Positions 52,376 to 61,295 of a stretch of DNA of 64,000 nucleotides are shown in pieces (the stretch's first letter is position 1; each line of letters begins with the position of its first letter). The notes beneath the pieces are model-generated. The model saw nothing but the letters and a program-made list of their open reading frames with translations, was not told where the DNA came from and did not search any database. The DNA is from JAXGZG01 sp040771825 (GTDB lineage Bacteria; Bacillota; Sulfobacillia; Fermentithermobacillales; Fermentithermobacillaceae): the NCBI GenBank assembly GCA_040771825.1, contig JAXGZG010000002.1:248001-312000 (forward strand), read 5' to 3'. A program made the translations under genes and the position numbers.

Positions 52376-54163
52376 TTGCCTAAACCGCGTTCAAACTTCG
52401 CAAGCCTCAAATCGTCTGCCCCAACGTTACAGCCTCTTATCATGGGACGGCACGGCATGGTGGCTTCAGGGCAGTTTTCGGCCACAATGGCCGGGCTTCA
52501 CATCCTCAAGGCAGGAGGAAACGCAATCGATGCCGGCGTCGCCGCAGGCATAGCCATCAACGTCGTGCTTTTTGACCGGACCAGTTTCGCCGGTGTAGCC
52601 CCTATCATCTTGTACCATGCCGAGACCAAGTCTTTGGTAACGTTGGATGGCTTAGGGGTCTGGCCGCGTCTTGCGAATATCGAATACTTCCACAGGAACT
52701 TCGGGGGCAAGATGCCCAAAGGAATCATGCGAACCGTAACTCCCGGAGCGCCCGACTCGTGGCTATACGCTTTGGCAGAGTACGGGACAATGACTTTAGC
52801 GGAAGTCTTGGAGCCCTCCTGGGAGATGGCAGCCAAAGGCGCGCCTGTGTCTGCAGGAGTGGCGCTGGGACTATCTGGTCTTGAGAAAAACTTGGAGCAA
52901 ATTGACCCCGAAGCCCAAAGGGTGTTCTTCCCGGGTGGTCACGCCCCTAAGGCAGGAGATATCCTTGTTCAGGCCGATTTAGGTCGACTATTCAAAGCCC
53001 TAATGGACGAGGAAGCCAAGGCTCGCAAAGAAGGTCTTGGGCGCAAGGAGGCTATTAGGCGCGCCAGGGACCTTTTCTACAAGGGATGGATAGCCCGGGA
53101 AATATCCGACTTCTACGAGAGTCATGGCGGCTGGTTGCGCTATGACGATTTGGCCAGCCATAGGGTGGAGATATCGGCACCTTTGCATACCAACTACAGG
53201 GGCTACGATGTTTATGCTTGCGGCCCGTGGTGTCAAGGGCCTCTGCTTATTCAGTTCCTGAACATCCTAGAGAATTTCGACCTGGACAAGATGGAGCATA
53301 ACTCGGCCCAGTACATTCACCTTCTGGTTGAAGCTATGGATTTGGCGTTCTCGGACCGGGAAAACTTCTACGGTGACCCTAGGGCGGTTGAAGTTCCCCT
53401 AGCCGGGCTTACTTCCAAGGAATACGCCAAGATGCGGGCATCGCTCGTCAACATGGAACGCGCTACGGGGCGTATGCCTCGTCCAGGCAACCCCTGGGAG
53501 TTCCAGCCCGGCGCAGGCGGGCGCCAGGTGAACCCCGTGGACATATCAGGCTACCTTGACCCTGAAGCCGGAGTACAGAGAGACACTAGCTATGTGGCTG
53601 TAGGCGATGAGCACGGCAACTTGTTCTCGGCCACGCCCAGCGACCCGGTATTTGATACGTCTGTTATCCCCGGCCTGGGGATAGCTTGTTCAGGAAGGGG
53701 GAGCCAGTCTAGGCTCCAACAGGGACATCCTTCGGCTTTGGCTCCGGGCAGACGCCCGCGTTTGACACCCAACCCTGCCCTAGCGATGCTGGACGGGCAG
53801 CCGTTTGTGGCTTTCGGTTGCCCTGGTTCTGACGTGCAGACCCAAGGCATGCTGCAGTTTTTCCTTAACCTTGTGGATTTCGGCATGAACGTTCAGGAGG
53901 CTATTGAGGCTCCTAGAGTGTGTTCTTACAACTTCCCGGGCTCGTTTGCTCCCTGGGTGTACTACCCCGGCCGTGTCGACGTAGAGACTCGCATGGATTC
54001 TGCTGCCCTTGAGGCTCTCAAGGCCATGGGCCACGATATTCGCCCCTTGGGCCGATGGTCTGCCGCCGCTTCATCCATGCACGCCGTCCTTTTGAACCCT
54101 TCAAGCGGAGCGATGCTAGGTGGAGCCGATCCAAGGCGGGAAGGCTCTGCAGCAGGGTGGTAG
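52376..54163 (+). CDS. Gamma-glutamyltransferase family protein
   Basis: A 595-residue Ntn-hydrolase of the gamma-glutamyltranspeptidase family, which self-cleaves at a Thr to form two subunits. Seen: GMVASGQFSATMAGLHILKA and GGNAIDAGVAAG near the start, TVTPGAPDSWLYALAEYG, the cleavage region VQRDTSYVAVGDEHGNLFSA with the likely catalytic Thr (about 403), and the C-terminal RPRLTPNPALAMLDGQPFVA. No signal peptide is visible, so a cytoplasmic role is likely. It would hydrolyse gamma-glutamyl amides or cephalosporin-like acyl groups. The TTG start follows AAAGGAG. Confidence 0.88.
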   Translation: MPKPRSNFASLKSSAPTLQPLIMGRHGMVASGQFSATMAGLHILKAGGNAIDAGVAAGIAINVVLFDRTSFAGVAPIILYHAETKSLVTLDGLGVWPRLANIEYFHRNFGGKMPKGIMRTVTPGAPDSWLYALAEYGTMTLAEVLEPSWEMAAKGAPVSAGVALGLSGLEKNLEQIDPEAQRVFFPGGHAPKAGDILVQADLGRLFKALMDEEAKARKEGLGRKEAIRRARDLFYKGWIAREISDFYESHGGWLRYDDLASHRVEISAPLHTNYRGYDVYACGPWCQGPLLIQFLNILENFDLDKMEHNSAQYIHLLVEAMDLAFSDRENFYGDPRAVEVPLAGLTSKEYAKMRASLVNMERATGRMPRPGNPWEFQPGAGGRQVNPVDISGYLDPEAGVQRDTSYVAVGDEHGNLFSATPSDPVFDTSVIPGLGIACSGRGSQSRLQQGHPSALAPGRRPRLTPNPALAMLDGQPFVAFGCPGSDVQTQGMLQFFLNLVDFGMNVQEAIEAPRVCSYNFPGSFAPWVYYPGRVDVETRMDSAALEALKAMGHDIRPLGRWSAAASSMHAVLLNPSSGAMLGGADPRREGSAAGW

Positions 54164-54243
54164 CCCTCGTAAGGGCATGCATGGTCGGAAGTGCTCTGGC
54201 TTGCGCAAGATACCGGGATAGATTTCTGAAGGTGGGAGACGGA

Positions 54244-55227
54244 TTGTCTGAACTAAGATGGAATCCTTTGCTTGGAACATGGACTATGGTGGCGCCCAAC
54301 AGGCAGGCGAGGCCTGTGGTGGCGTCAACCGGGTGCCCGTTTTGTCCGGGATCCGGGAAGGTTCCCGATGAATACGGAGTGTTGGCTTACGACAATGATT
54401 TTCCGACCCTGACCCAGGCGCCAGAAGAGCCCGCAGTGGCGGGTTCTGAGCTTTACAAGGTCAAACCGGCATATGGAAAATGCGAAGTAGTGCTTTACTC
54501 ATCATCTCATGACGCTTCGTTGTCTACTCTGCCTTTGTCTCAGGTAAGAGACTTAGTGGAGCTCTGGGTGAAGCGCTCGGAAGTCTTGGCGTCCGATGAA
54601 TCGATCAAGTATGTGTTTCCCTTTGAGAACAGGGGCGCTGAGGTAGGTGTCACTATCCACCACCCTCACGGGCAGATTTATGCCTATCCTTTTGTGCCCC
54701 TCAAAGTGCAGGTCGAGTTGGAGCGGTCTCGCCGGCATTTCTCTGATACCGGGCGCTGTCTCATTTGCGACATGAACCAGGAGGAGACGGCTTTTGGAGG
54801 CCGCATCATAGCCCAAAACCAAGGGTTCATGGTGTACTTGCCGTTTTTCACGGACTATCCCTTTGGCGCTTTCGTGGTTCCCAAGAGGCACCTTACCTAC
54901 CTGACGGATCTTACTGCCCGGGAACGGGACGATTTGGCTGCAGTGTTGAGGAACCTCACGGGAGCGTTTGACCTTTTGTACGGGCGGCTTTTCCCGTACA
55001 TGATGTGTTTGCATCAGGGGCCGGTGAATTCCAAGGAGTACTCGGGGGTAGAAGACTTCTGTCACTTTCACATAGAGTTCTACCCGCCCCTCAGGGATGC
55101 CAGCAAAATCAAGTACTACGCATCATCGGAAATGGGGGCGTGGGCCGCGTGCAACCCCCTTTCTGTAGAAGACACCGCAGTGACACTCCGGCAAGCGTAC
55201 GATAGGTTTGTGGGTGGCTCGGAGTAA
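54244..55227 (+). CDS. galT: Galactose-1-phosphate uridylyltransferase
   Basis: GalT exchanges UMP between UDP-glucose and galactose-1-phosphate in the Leloir pathway. TTG at 54244 gives the usual LSELRWNPLLGTWTMVAPNR start with GGGAG upstream; the frame extends 63 codons further but without homology. Zinc ligands CPFCPG (about 32-37) and the catalytic HHPHGQIYAYPF (HPH nucleophile, about 142-153) are present, then LICDMNQEE and a second HIT-like segment DFCHFHIEFYPP. At 327 residues it is full length. It overlaps galK by one base. Confidence 0.93.
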   Translation: MSELRWNPLLGTWTMVAPNRQARPVVASTGCPFCPGSGKVPDEYGVLAYDNDFPTLTQAPEEPAVAGSELYKVKPAYGKCEVVLYSSSHDASLSTLPLSQVRDLVELWVKRSEVLASDESIKYVFPFENRGAEVGVTIHHPHGQIYAYPFVPLKVQVELERSRRHFSDTGRCLICDMNQEETAFGGRIIAQNQGFMVYLPFFTDYPFGAFVVPKRHLTYLTDLTARERDDLAAVLRNLTGAFDLLYGRLFPYMMCLHQGPVNSKEYSGVEDFCHFHIEFYPPLRDASKIKYYASSEMGAWAACNPLSVEDTAVTLRQAYDRFVGGSE

Positions 55228-56384
55228 TGGTCATGACTGTACACTACTTCGCCCCGGGGCGCGTCAACCTCATAGGTGAGCATATCGACTATAACGGGGG
55301 CTTTGTTCTACCGGCGGCTTTGTCATTAGGGATACGCGCCGCCGTTCGTCCGCGTGAAGACGGCGTGATCACATTACGGTCCCTAAACGCTCCCGGCTGC
55401 TTTGAAGTTGATCTAGACGCAGACCTCGAGTTCGACCCCCGGCATGGGTGGGCCAACTATCCCAAGGGGGTCATGGCGTATCTTCGGAAAGATGGATACG
55501 CCCTCCAAGGGTGCGATATCGTCTACTCAGGAGATCTTCCAGTAGGGGCAGGATTGTCTTCCTCTGCCGCGATTGAGGTGGTTACTGCCTATCTACTCTT
55601 GCACAGGTCCGCCCGTGCCGCATGCGGTTCCGAGATGGGGGACAGCATCGACAGGATATGGCTGGCAAAACTGTGTCAGCGTGTGGAGAATGAGTACGTC
55701 GGAGTTGGATGCGGTATCATGGACCAGTTCGCGGTTGCCAACGGCAAGGCCGGCCACGCCATCCTTCTCAACTGCGATACCCTCGCGTATGAGTACGTTC
55801 CGGTGTCCTTAGGCGACTACAGATTGGTGATCATCAACACCGGGAAAAGACGCGCCCTAGGAGAGTCCAAATACAACGAGAGGCGCGCCCAGTGCCAGGC
55901 AGCCCTCAGGATTATCCGGCAACATCGCGATGTGCCCAACCTGTGTCAGGCGACTATGGAGGACGCCTGCCGGTGGATTGACGATCCTATTCCTCTTAAG
56001 CGAGTTCGACACGTGATTTCGGAACACCTGAGGACTATGGAGGCTTCACGCCTTCTTTCCTCGGGGTACCTGAGGGAGTTCGGGTGGCTTCTGACCGAAT
56101 CCCACCAGTCTCTCAGAGAAGACTACGAGGTTTCTGGATCTGAGCTGGACACAGTGGTGGAACTAGCCTTGGCCTCGGGCGCGTGCCTTGGGGCCAGGAT
56201 GACCGGAGCGGGATTCGGAGGATGCGCCATTGCTCTGGTGGAAAGTAACGCCTTGGCTCAGTTCCAGGACTTCGTCAGAAGCCACTACGTCCAGAAGACG
56301 GGGCTCCACCCCGAGTTCTACGTCTCGGAGATAGGAGACGGGGTGAGACGAGTTTCTTCCTATTCGGATCTTGAATCCTATTGA
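55227..56384 (+). CDS. galK: Galactokinase
   Basis: GalK phosphorylates galactose at C1, making the substrate of GalT. The 385-residue GHMP kinase has FAPGRVNLIGEHIDYNGGFV (substrate signature, about 8-27), LPVGAGLSSSAAIEV (ATP-binding loop, about 103-117), GVGCGIMDQFAVANGKAG and GARMTGAGFGGCAIAL near the end. It starts within the galT stop (TAATG). No galE or galactose transporter is nearby. The T-box promoter of cassette copy 2 begins 50 bases downstream. Confidence 0.95.
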   Translation: MVMTVHYFAPGRVNLIGEHIDYNGGFVLPAALSLGIRAAVRPREDGVITLRSLNAPGCFEVDLDADLEFDPRHGWANYPKGVMAYLRKDGYALQGCDIVYSGDLPVGAGLSSSAAIEVVTAYLLLHRSARAACGSEMGDSIDRIWLAKLCQRVENEYVGVGCGIMDQFAVANGKAGHAILLNCDTLAYEYVPVSLGDYRLVIINTGKRRALGESKYNERRAQCQAALRIIRQHRDVPNLCQATMEDACRWIDDPIPLKRVRHVISEHLRTMEASRLLSSGYLREFGWLLTESHQSLREDYEVSGSELDTVVELALASGACLGARMTGAGFGGCAIALVESNALAQFQDFVRSHYVQKTGLHPEFYVSEIGDGVRRVSSYSDLESY

Positions 56385-56433
56385 GCTAGACGAGGCCTAG
56401 CTCGCCGAAACCCAATAACCCTTCACAAACCTG

Positions 56434-56463
56434 TTGACGTTCTTCTGGTTCTCGTGATATACA
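56434..56463 (+). promoter_or_regulatory. Promoter of the T-box leader
   Basis: TTGACG (56434-56439), an 18-base spacer and TATACA (56458-56463). Transcription would begin about 56470, right at the base of the T-box stem I. Confidence 0.7.
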
Positions 56464-56469
56464 ATCTTC

Positions 56470-56787
56470 TAACATCCGAATATCGGCCATGATGAGGAGA
56501 AGTAACCTGCGTTTGCCGTGCAGAGAGCCTGGGGATGGTGCGACCGGGACGGAAAAGCAGATGAAATACACCTCTGAGCCACCGGTTGAACACGCATATG
56601 GCCAGGACATGAATGCTGAGTGTCCCGTCCAAAAGCGAAAGTAGACTCAGGCGGATCTTCCACCGTTAACAGGAAGGAAGCATCGGACCTCCACCGGGGA
56701 ACTGTGCTTTACCAGAGCGGGTTACGACCAATTAGGGTGGTACCACGGGAATACATCCCGTCCCTTGCAGGACGGGTTTTTGTTTTT
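56470..56787 (+). promoter_or_regulatory. T-box riboswitch, specifier UAC (Tyr)
   Basis: A complete T-box leader. Stem I has the GAGG/CCTC base (56494-56497 with 56571-56574), the AGTA motif (56501-56504), the distal AGAGAGCCTGGGGATGGTGC loop region and the specifier loop GAAATACA, where UAC (56567-56569) followed by A is the expected codon position: Tyr. The antiterminator T-box AGGGTGGTACCACGGG (56734-56749) has a UGGU bulge that pairs with the ACCA end of an uncharged tRNA; tRNA-Tyr usually has discriminator A. The terminator CCCGTCC-loop-GGACGGG plus T-run is at 56757-56787. Uncharged tRNA-Tyr should switch on cassette copy 2. Confidence 0.92.
56757..56787 (+). terminator. T-box conditional terminator
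   Basis: CCCGTCC-CTTGCA-GGACGGG followed by TTTTTGTTTTT. Competes with the T-box antiterminator; transcription of cassette copy 2 (start 56860) depends on its read-through. Confidence 0.92.
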
Positions 56788-56859
56788 CCAAGACCACAGA
56801 GGGAAGAGCCCAAAACCCCAGTTCAGGAAGGTCGAAGACTAGTTGAGGAGGAAGGTTAA

Positions 56860-57591
56860 ATGGATAGGCTCCTTTCCATGTGGTTTCTTGTGGTGTTTTT
56901 ACTGGCGAGTCTCTTGGCTATGAGGAGAGTTGACCGGGGCCGCGACATCCCCATCCGGCGGCTCAAAGGCCTGGATGCCATAGAGGAGGCAATAGGGAGG
57001 GCCACCGAGATGGGGCGCGCCTCTCTGTTCGTCATCCCCGGCGGGGCTTTCGACGCCCAAGCGTTCGCGGCGTTCGACATCCTGAGTTACGTGGCGTCAG
57101 AGACGGCCAAGTATGACACTAAGCTTGTGGTCGTAAACGCTCTGCCTGAGGCCCACGCCATTTCCCAGGAGGTTGTACGCCAGGCTTACAAGGCCCAGGG
57201 TAGAGAAGATTCTTTGGACGAATCCTCCCTCAGGTTTCTTTCTACAGGATTCACCGCGGGAGTGCTCGGGATCTACGAGAGAGACAAGATAGGGGCCAAC
57301 TTCCTCTTTGGTTCCTTCTACTTCGAAAGCCTGACCCTAGCGGAGGCGGGGCAGAGGACCGGCGCCATCCAGGTGTCTGGTACAGCCAACACCCACCAAC
57401 TTCCGTTCCTTGTGGCAGCTTGCGACTACTCACTGATTGGTGAAGAGATTTACGCCGCAGGCACCTACCTGTCGCGTAATCCCGCGCAGATGGGAAGCCT
57501 GGTGGCTCAGGAGATGGGCAAGTATGCGGGAATAGTTGTGATCGCCGTTCTAAGCGTCTGGCGTACCGCTTTGGCTCTGAAAGGCCGATAG
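56860..57591 (+). CDS. Membrane cassette copy 2, protein A (DUF6754-like)
   Basis: 243 residues. N-terminal membrane segment about 5-22, alpha/beta domain, C-terminal segment about 222-238. Conserved blocks are KGLDAIEEAIGRATEMGRAS, DILSYVASETAKYDTKLVVV, GVLGIYERDKIGANFLFGSF, and GTANTHQLPFLVAACDYSLI followed by GEEIYAAGTYLS. ATG has GAGGAGGAAGG upstream. First gene after the tyrosine T-box, so its expression should rise when tyrosine is short. It resembles the DUF6754 group; function unknown, with transport or ligand sensing as inference. Confidence 0.82.
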   Translation: MDRLLSMWFLVVFLLASLLAMRRVDRGRDIPIRRLKGLDAIEEAIGRATEMGRASLFVIPGGAFDAQAFAAFDILSYVASETAKYDTKLVVVNALPEAHAISQEVVRQAYKAQGREDSLDESSLRFLSTGFTAGVLGIYERDKIGANFLFGSFYFESLTLAEAGQRTGAIQVSGTANTHQLPFLVAACDYSLIGEEIYAAGTYLSRNPAQMGSLVAQEMGKYAGIVVIAVLSVWRTALALKGR

Positions 57592-57603
57592 GAGGCAGGG
57601 AAG

Positions 57604-58227
57604 ATGAAGAAAACAGTGCCTTTGGCAGTTGGATTCGTATCGGGGCTCTTGGTAATCCTGAAGTATTTTGGCGACAATCCCATCCTGAACATGCTGGGTA
57701 CCATGGTGACCAATTGGAGAGTCACTGTGGCGGCCTTTGCGTTGGGTTTGGGTGCCGTGAATCTCATCCAAATCCACGGGCGAGCGGTTATCGCTAAGAG
57801 CGAGAATCGTGATTCCAGCATCTTGCTCTTGGGCTCCTTGGCGGTTTTCACGGTCCTCGGGCTAACAATGGGGCCGGGCTCGCCTGTTTACAAGTGGTGC
57901 TGGGACAACGTCTACCAGCCCATCTACAGCGGGATAGCATCGCTATTGGCATTCATGATCATCTCCGCTTCGTATAGAGCGTTTAAGATAAGGAACTGGC
58001 AATCTACTGTTCTGATGGTATCTGCCGTAATCGTCATGCTCGGCCAAATCGGAGTGGGAAGTGCAATCTCCCGCTACCTCCCTTCATGGTCCCAATGGAT
58101 CATGTCGGTGCCCAACACCGCAGGCATGCGTGGGATCAGCATAGGCGGGGCGCTAGGTGCAATCGCCCTTAGTATCCGCGTGCTTCTGGGCTTTGAGAGG
58201 TCCTACATGGGAGGTGGGCAACAATGA
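57604..58227 (+). CDS. Membrane cassette copy 2, protein B
   Basis: 207 residues with about six membrane segments. Shared blocks: WRVTVAAFALGLGAVNLIQI, AFKIRNWQSTVLMVSAVIVM, LGQIGVGSAISRYLP, PNTAGMRGISIGGALGAIAL, and the end GFERSYMGGGQQ. GGAGG precedes the ATG. Its stop overlaps the start of C (ATGA). A polytopic candidate for the membrane path of the complex. Confidence 0.78.
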   Translation: MKKTVPLAVGFVSGLLVILKYFGDNPILNMLGTMVTNWRVTVAAFALGLGAVNLIQIHGRAVIAKSENRDSSILLLGSLAVFTVLGLTMGPGSPVYKWCWDNVYQPIYSGIASLLAFMIISASYRAFKIRNWQSTVLMVSAVIVMLGQIGVGSAISRYLPSWSQWIMSVPNTAGMRGISIGGALGAIALSIRVLLGFERSYMGGGQQ

Positions 58228-59087
58228 GATTCTCCTACAAGACATCGGGGGCCAGACCGTGGGCCGACACGATACAAGAAATCGACAATAGGCTCCTTTA
58301 CGCGCTGGTTTTTGTGATGCTAGTGGTGCCGTTGGTCAGGCCCTTGGGGCTTCCCATAAATATCGCTCCCAACACTCGCAAAGCTTTCGAGATAATCGAC
58401 AGTCTTCCGGCCGGGTCCTTGGTGTTCCACTCAGTGGGCTTCGATCCGTCAGGGGATGCAGAAATGTGGCCCCAAATGATGGCTCTGACCAGGCATTTTA
58501 TGTCCAAAGGCCTGAAGGTTGTGTACTTCCCAACTACGGTTGGCGGCGACATGTACGCTGAAGCGGTACGCGATCAGCTGGCCCCCAAGTTCGAATACCG
58601 TTACGGTACAGACTACGCCATACTTCCCTTCAAGGCCGGAGGCGAACCGGCCATAGCGGCCATGAAGGATTTCTACAGCCTGTATTCGGTTGATAAAGAT
58701 AGCATGCCTCTTAAGTCGCTGCCGATTTTTCAGGATTTTTCCGGAATGCAGGATGTCGCTCTCATCACAACTTCAAGCACCGGAGACGACGCTCTCTTCC
58801 TGATAAGGCACATTGAATCCAAGTTTCACACCCCAATAGTCGTGGGAGGGGCCGGCACTTTGTTGCCGGTGGTCGGCCCCTATCTTGCCTCCGGGCAGAT
58901 GAAGGCCATCATAACCGGGCTATCAGGGGCCGCCGAGTACGAAGTGCTGACCAAGATGCCCGGGAAGGCTGCAGGGGCAATGGATGCCCAGGCCGTAGGC
59001 CACCTTTTTATCGTGGGACTCATAGTTCTGGGGAATATCGGGTTTGTGGCCCAGGCGAGAAGCGCTCGTCGAAAGGAAGGTGTGTGA
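58224..59087 (+). CDS. Membrane cassette copy 2, protein C
   Basis: 287 residues. A short cytoplasmic-like start, membrane segment about 27-43, PLGLPINIAP, a soluble alpha/beta domain, and a last membrane segment (about 258-275). Conserved: DSLPAGSLVFHSVGF, MMALTRHFMSKGLKVVYFPT, YGTDYAILPFKAGGEPA, ITGLSGAAEYEV and MDAQAVGHLFIVGLIVLGNI. It has the same layout as C of copies 1 and 3. D starts 2 bases after its stop. No recognised family. Confidence 0.78.
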   Translation: MRFSYKTSGARPWADTIQEIDNRLLYALVFVMLVVPLVRPLGLPINIAPNTRKAFEIIDSLPAGSLVFHSVGFDPSGDAEMWPQMMALTRHFMSKGLKVVYFPTTVGGDMYAEAVRDQLAPKFEYRYGTDYAILPFKAGGEPAIAAMKDFYSLYSVDKDSMPLKSLPIFQDFSGMQDVALITTSSTGDDALFLIRHIESKFHTPIVVGGAGTLLPVVGPYLASGQMKAIITGLSGAAEYEVLTKMPGKAAGAMDAQAVGHLFIVGLIVLGNIGFVAQARSARRKEGV

Positions 59088-59088
59088 A

Positions 59089-59742
59089 GTGGCAGGGAGT
59101 ATAGGAGTCTTTGTCTCAGGTGTGTTTCTGGTGGCTGTATACTCTTACCTCTTCAAGGAGGGTAGGCTCTACAGGTACACTGAGCACATCTACATCGGTT
59201 TTGCCGCTGCCCACGCTATCGTCATCGGGTGGCAGAATGTCAAAGAGCAGGCAGTTGGCCCTCTTGTGGACGGCCGGTGGTCCGCCGCTATACCGTTAGT
59301 ATTAGGACTTCTTCTCTACACAAGGTTTGACAAGAGGATTTCGTATCTTAGCAGGACACCTCTGGCGTTCATGATGGGCGTGGCGGCAGGCGTAACCATA
59401 ACCGGCTCGGTGGAGGCATCCTTTGTGAAACAGATCAAGGCGACCATTCTGCCCCTGACCAGCCTAGATAACATCGTAATGGTACTGGGCACGATTTCTA
59501 CCTTGGCCTTCTTTCTTTTCATACCGCTTAGGAGCCATAGTAGTAATACGGTTCAGCCTGGGAGACAGAGCCCGATTGTATCTGGCACAGGGCTGTTCCC
59601 TGCACTAAGTCTGCTGGGCCGCGCCACGATGATGGTAGCCTTCGGGTCGTCCTTCGGTTTTGTGGTAATGGCCCGTCTTTCGTACCTGGTGGGAAGGCTG
59701 CAGTTCCTCTTCACCAAATGCGTTCCGCTCATACCGGAGTAG
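59089..59742 (+). CDS. Membrane cassette copy 2, protein D
   Basis: 217 residues, about six membrane segments. Shared: VAVYSYLFKEGRLYRYTEHI, AIPLVLGLLLYTRFDKRISY, GVAAGVTITGSVEASFVKQI, VAFGSSFGFVVMARLSYLVG and RLQFLF. GTG at 59089 is chosen, directly after the C stop, with GGAAGGTG upstream; the frame continues upstream inside C. Last gene of the T-box-controlled operon, followed by a hairpin. Confidence 0.76.
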   Translation: MAGSIGVFVSGVFLVAVYSYLFKEGRLYRYTEHIYIGFAAAHAIVIGWQNVKEQAVGPLVDGRWSAAIPLVLGLLLYTRFDKRISYLSRTPLAFMMGVAAGVTITGSVEASFVKQIKATILPLTSLDNIVMVLGTISTLAFFLFIPLRSHSSNTVQPGRQSPIVSGTGLFPALSLLGRATMMVAFGSSFGFVVMARLSYLVGRLQFLFTKCVPLIPE

Positions 59743-59758
59743 GGAGCGCACATTTGAA

Positions 59759-59784
59759 GGGACCCCTTCCGCTGAAGGGGCCCC
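59759..59784. terminator. Hairpin between convergent cassettes 2 and 3
   Basis: GGG-A-CCCCTTC-CGCT-GAAGGGG-C-CCC. A strong stem with no clear T-run on either side; probably ends both operons. Confidence 0.65.
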
Positions 59785-59825
59785 TGGACACTCAGACCTC
59801 GGTTTTGCAGCTTATTAGGAGGTCC

Positions 59826-60446
59826 CTACTTCGCCACACCAAGGAAGTCTATGAGAAGGAACTGCATGCGCCCTAAGAACAGCGAGACTCTCGCCATGAC
59901 AGTGGTGCCGAAAGCGGCGCCAAAGGCAAGCATCATGGTGTAGCGCCCAATCTTCGAGCCTACTCCCGCCAGGCCTTTTGGCTCCACGGTGAACAGGAAG
60001 AAAGACAAAGTGGTAACAACGCCGATCAGAAGCAATGCTGCGTTTATGGCCACTGAGTACTTGGCCCCCGCTGCGAGAGGCTTGACCGTCGCCGCAATCT
60101 GATCCAAGAGCATGGGTTTCCAAGTCTTGGTCAAGACGACCCCGGCGCCAACGCCCATGGTAAAGGATACCGGATATCTCGATAGCCACTGGTGTTTCGA
60201 GGATAGCCTTGTATACATAAGGAGGCCAAGTAATGCCGGAATGGCGAAGTGCCATTTGCCGTTCTGAACAATATCCACCGTTATCGTGGGCTTGATGTAG
60301 TTGCCGAAGGTCTGGGCCACGAAATAGCCCGCCGACGAACCCACAAAAAGGTGTTCAGCCCAGTAGTACGACTCATTCTCTTTGAAAATGACGCTAAAAA
60401 GAGCCAGCGTCAGAATCGCTGCAACCCAGTTGGCTATGCTAGACAT
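59826..60446 (-). CDS. Membrane cassette copy 3, protein D
   Basis: 206 residues, about six membrane segments. Shared with D1 and D2: FSVIFKENESYYWAEHLFVG, AIPALLGLLMYTRLSSKHQW, LSRYPVSFTMGVGAGVVLTK, AFGAAFGTTVMARVSLFLGR and MQFLLIDFLG. ATG at 60446 has GGAGGCAACGGG upstream, inside the 3' end of C3 (8-base overlap). Confidence 0.75.
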   Translation of the reverse strand: MSSIANWVAAILTLALFSVIFKENESYYWAEHLFVGSSAGYFVAQTFGNYIKPTITVDIVQNGKWHFAIPALLGLLMYTRLSSKHQWLSRYPVSFTMGVGAGVVLTKTWKPMLLDQIAATVKPLAAGAKYSVAINAALLLIGVVTTLSFFLFTVEPKGLAGVGSKIGRYTMMLAFGAAFGTTVMARVSLFLGRMQFLLIDFLGVAK

Positions 60447-61281
60447 TCCCGTTGCCTCCCTTCTTGGATCTTTCCAGGAAGTACTGCACGTTTCCAATTA
60501 TCACGAAAGCGATGATCAAGAGGTGGGTAAGACTCTGAGCGTCCATTCCTGCCGCCGCCGTACCCGGCTTCTGGATCAGCTGCTCATATTCGGCCGCCCC
60601 ACGCATGCCCTTTAGAAGCCCTGTCAACTGACCAGCCTGGAAGAGAGGGATGCTCTCGGGGATGCTCACAGCGAAGCATGCGCCGGTAACAGGAATGCCT
60701 ATTGGGCTGCCTATCATCTTCACGTAAGAAGAAAGCCCCTCGTTTAGAGAGCCCATAGAGCAGGCTATGGCCACGTCCTTAAGGGACTTGACTTCCTGCA
60801 TCAACGGCAACGAGCCTAAGGGTTTCCCTTGGTAGTCAACTCCGCCGGCCGCATCACTGATGTTGACCGTCAAAGCCTGCAGGAACACGTTGGTTCCCGG
60901 TTTGTACCCGATGTTGACCCAGTCAACGCCGTATTCTTTATCGGGGAAGTCGGAGCTTATGATGCCGATGACCTTATCCACAAGTGCACCTGATTCAGCG
61001 GTGATACCTGCGGCCACGACCTTTATATCGCGCTGGAAAAAGTGGCGCATCAAGGCGACGGCGTTGGGCTCGATTTCGGCCATGGAAGATGCCTGGTAGT
61101 CAAAGCCCATGTAAACCGCCTTGCCCGCCGGGATCGTCTCGATGAAATCGTACAGCACCAGAGTCTCCTTACTCACCGGAATCGGCAGGCCGATGGGAGA
61201 GATGATGGCGTAACTCACGCAGGCGATTATCAGGATATACAGGATCCGGTCCATGTTACGGTTGAGCCAAGATGAGTTCAC
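60439..61281 (-). CDS. Membrane cassette copy 3, protein C
   Basis: 280 residues. Membrane segment about 12-28, PIGLPIPVS, alpha/beta domain, last membrane segment about 252-268. Blocks in common with C1 and C2 are ETIPAGKAVYMGFDY, AVALMRHFFQRDIKVVAAGI, LKGMRGAAEYEQLI and GMDAQSLTHLLIIAFVIIGN. It is the most diverged C copy: YGVDWVNIGYKPGTN replaces the YGTDFVVLP form, which may mean a different ligand. GTG start with GGAGGTG upstream. Confidence 0.75.
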   Translation of the reverse strand: MNSSWLNRNMDRILYILIIACVSYAIISPIGLPIPVSKETLVLYDFIETIPAGKAVYMGFDYQASSMAEIEPNAVALMRHFFQRDIKVVAAGITAESGALVDKVIGIISSDFPDKEYGVDWVNIGYKPGTNVFLQALTVNISDAAGGVDYQGKPLGSLPLMQEVKSLKDVAIACSMGSLNEGLSSYVKMIGSPIGIPVTGACFAVSIPESIPLFQAGQLTGLLKGMRGAAEYEQLIQKPGTAAAGMDAQSLTHLLIIAFVIIGNVQYFLERSKKGGNGNV

Positions 61282-61295
61282 GTTTCACACCTCCT

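Noticed and set aside
56620..56859. 79-residue open frame across the T-box terminator
   Set aside because: It overlaps the riboswitch structure and has no ribosome-binding site or homology.
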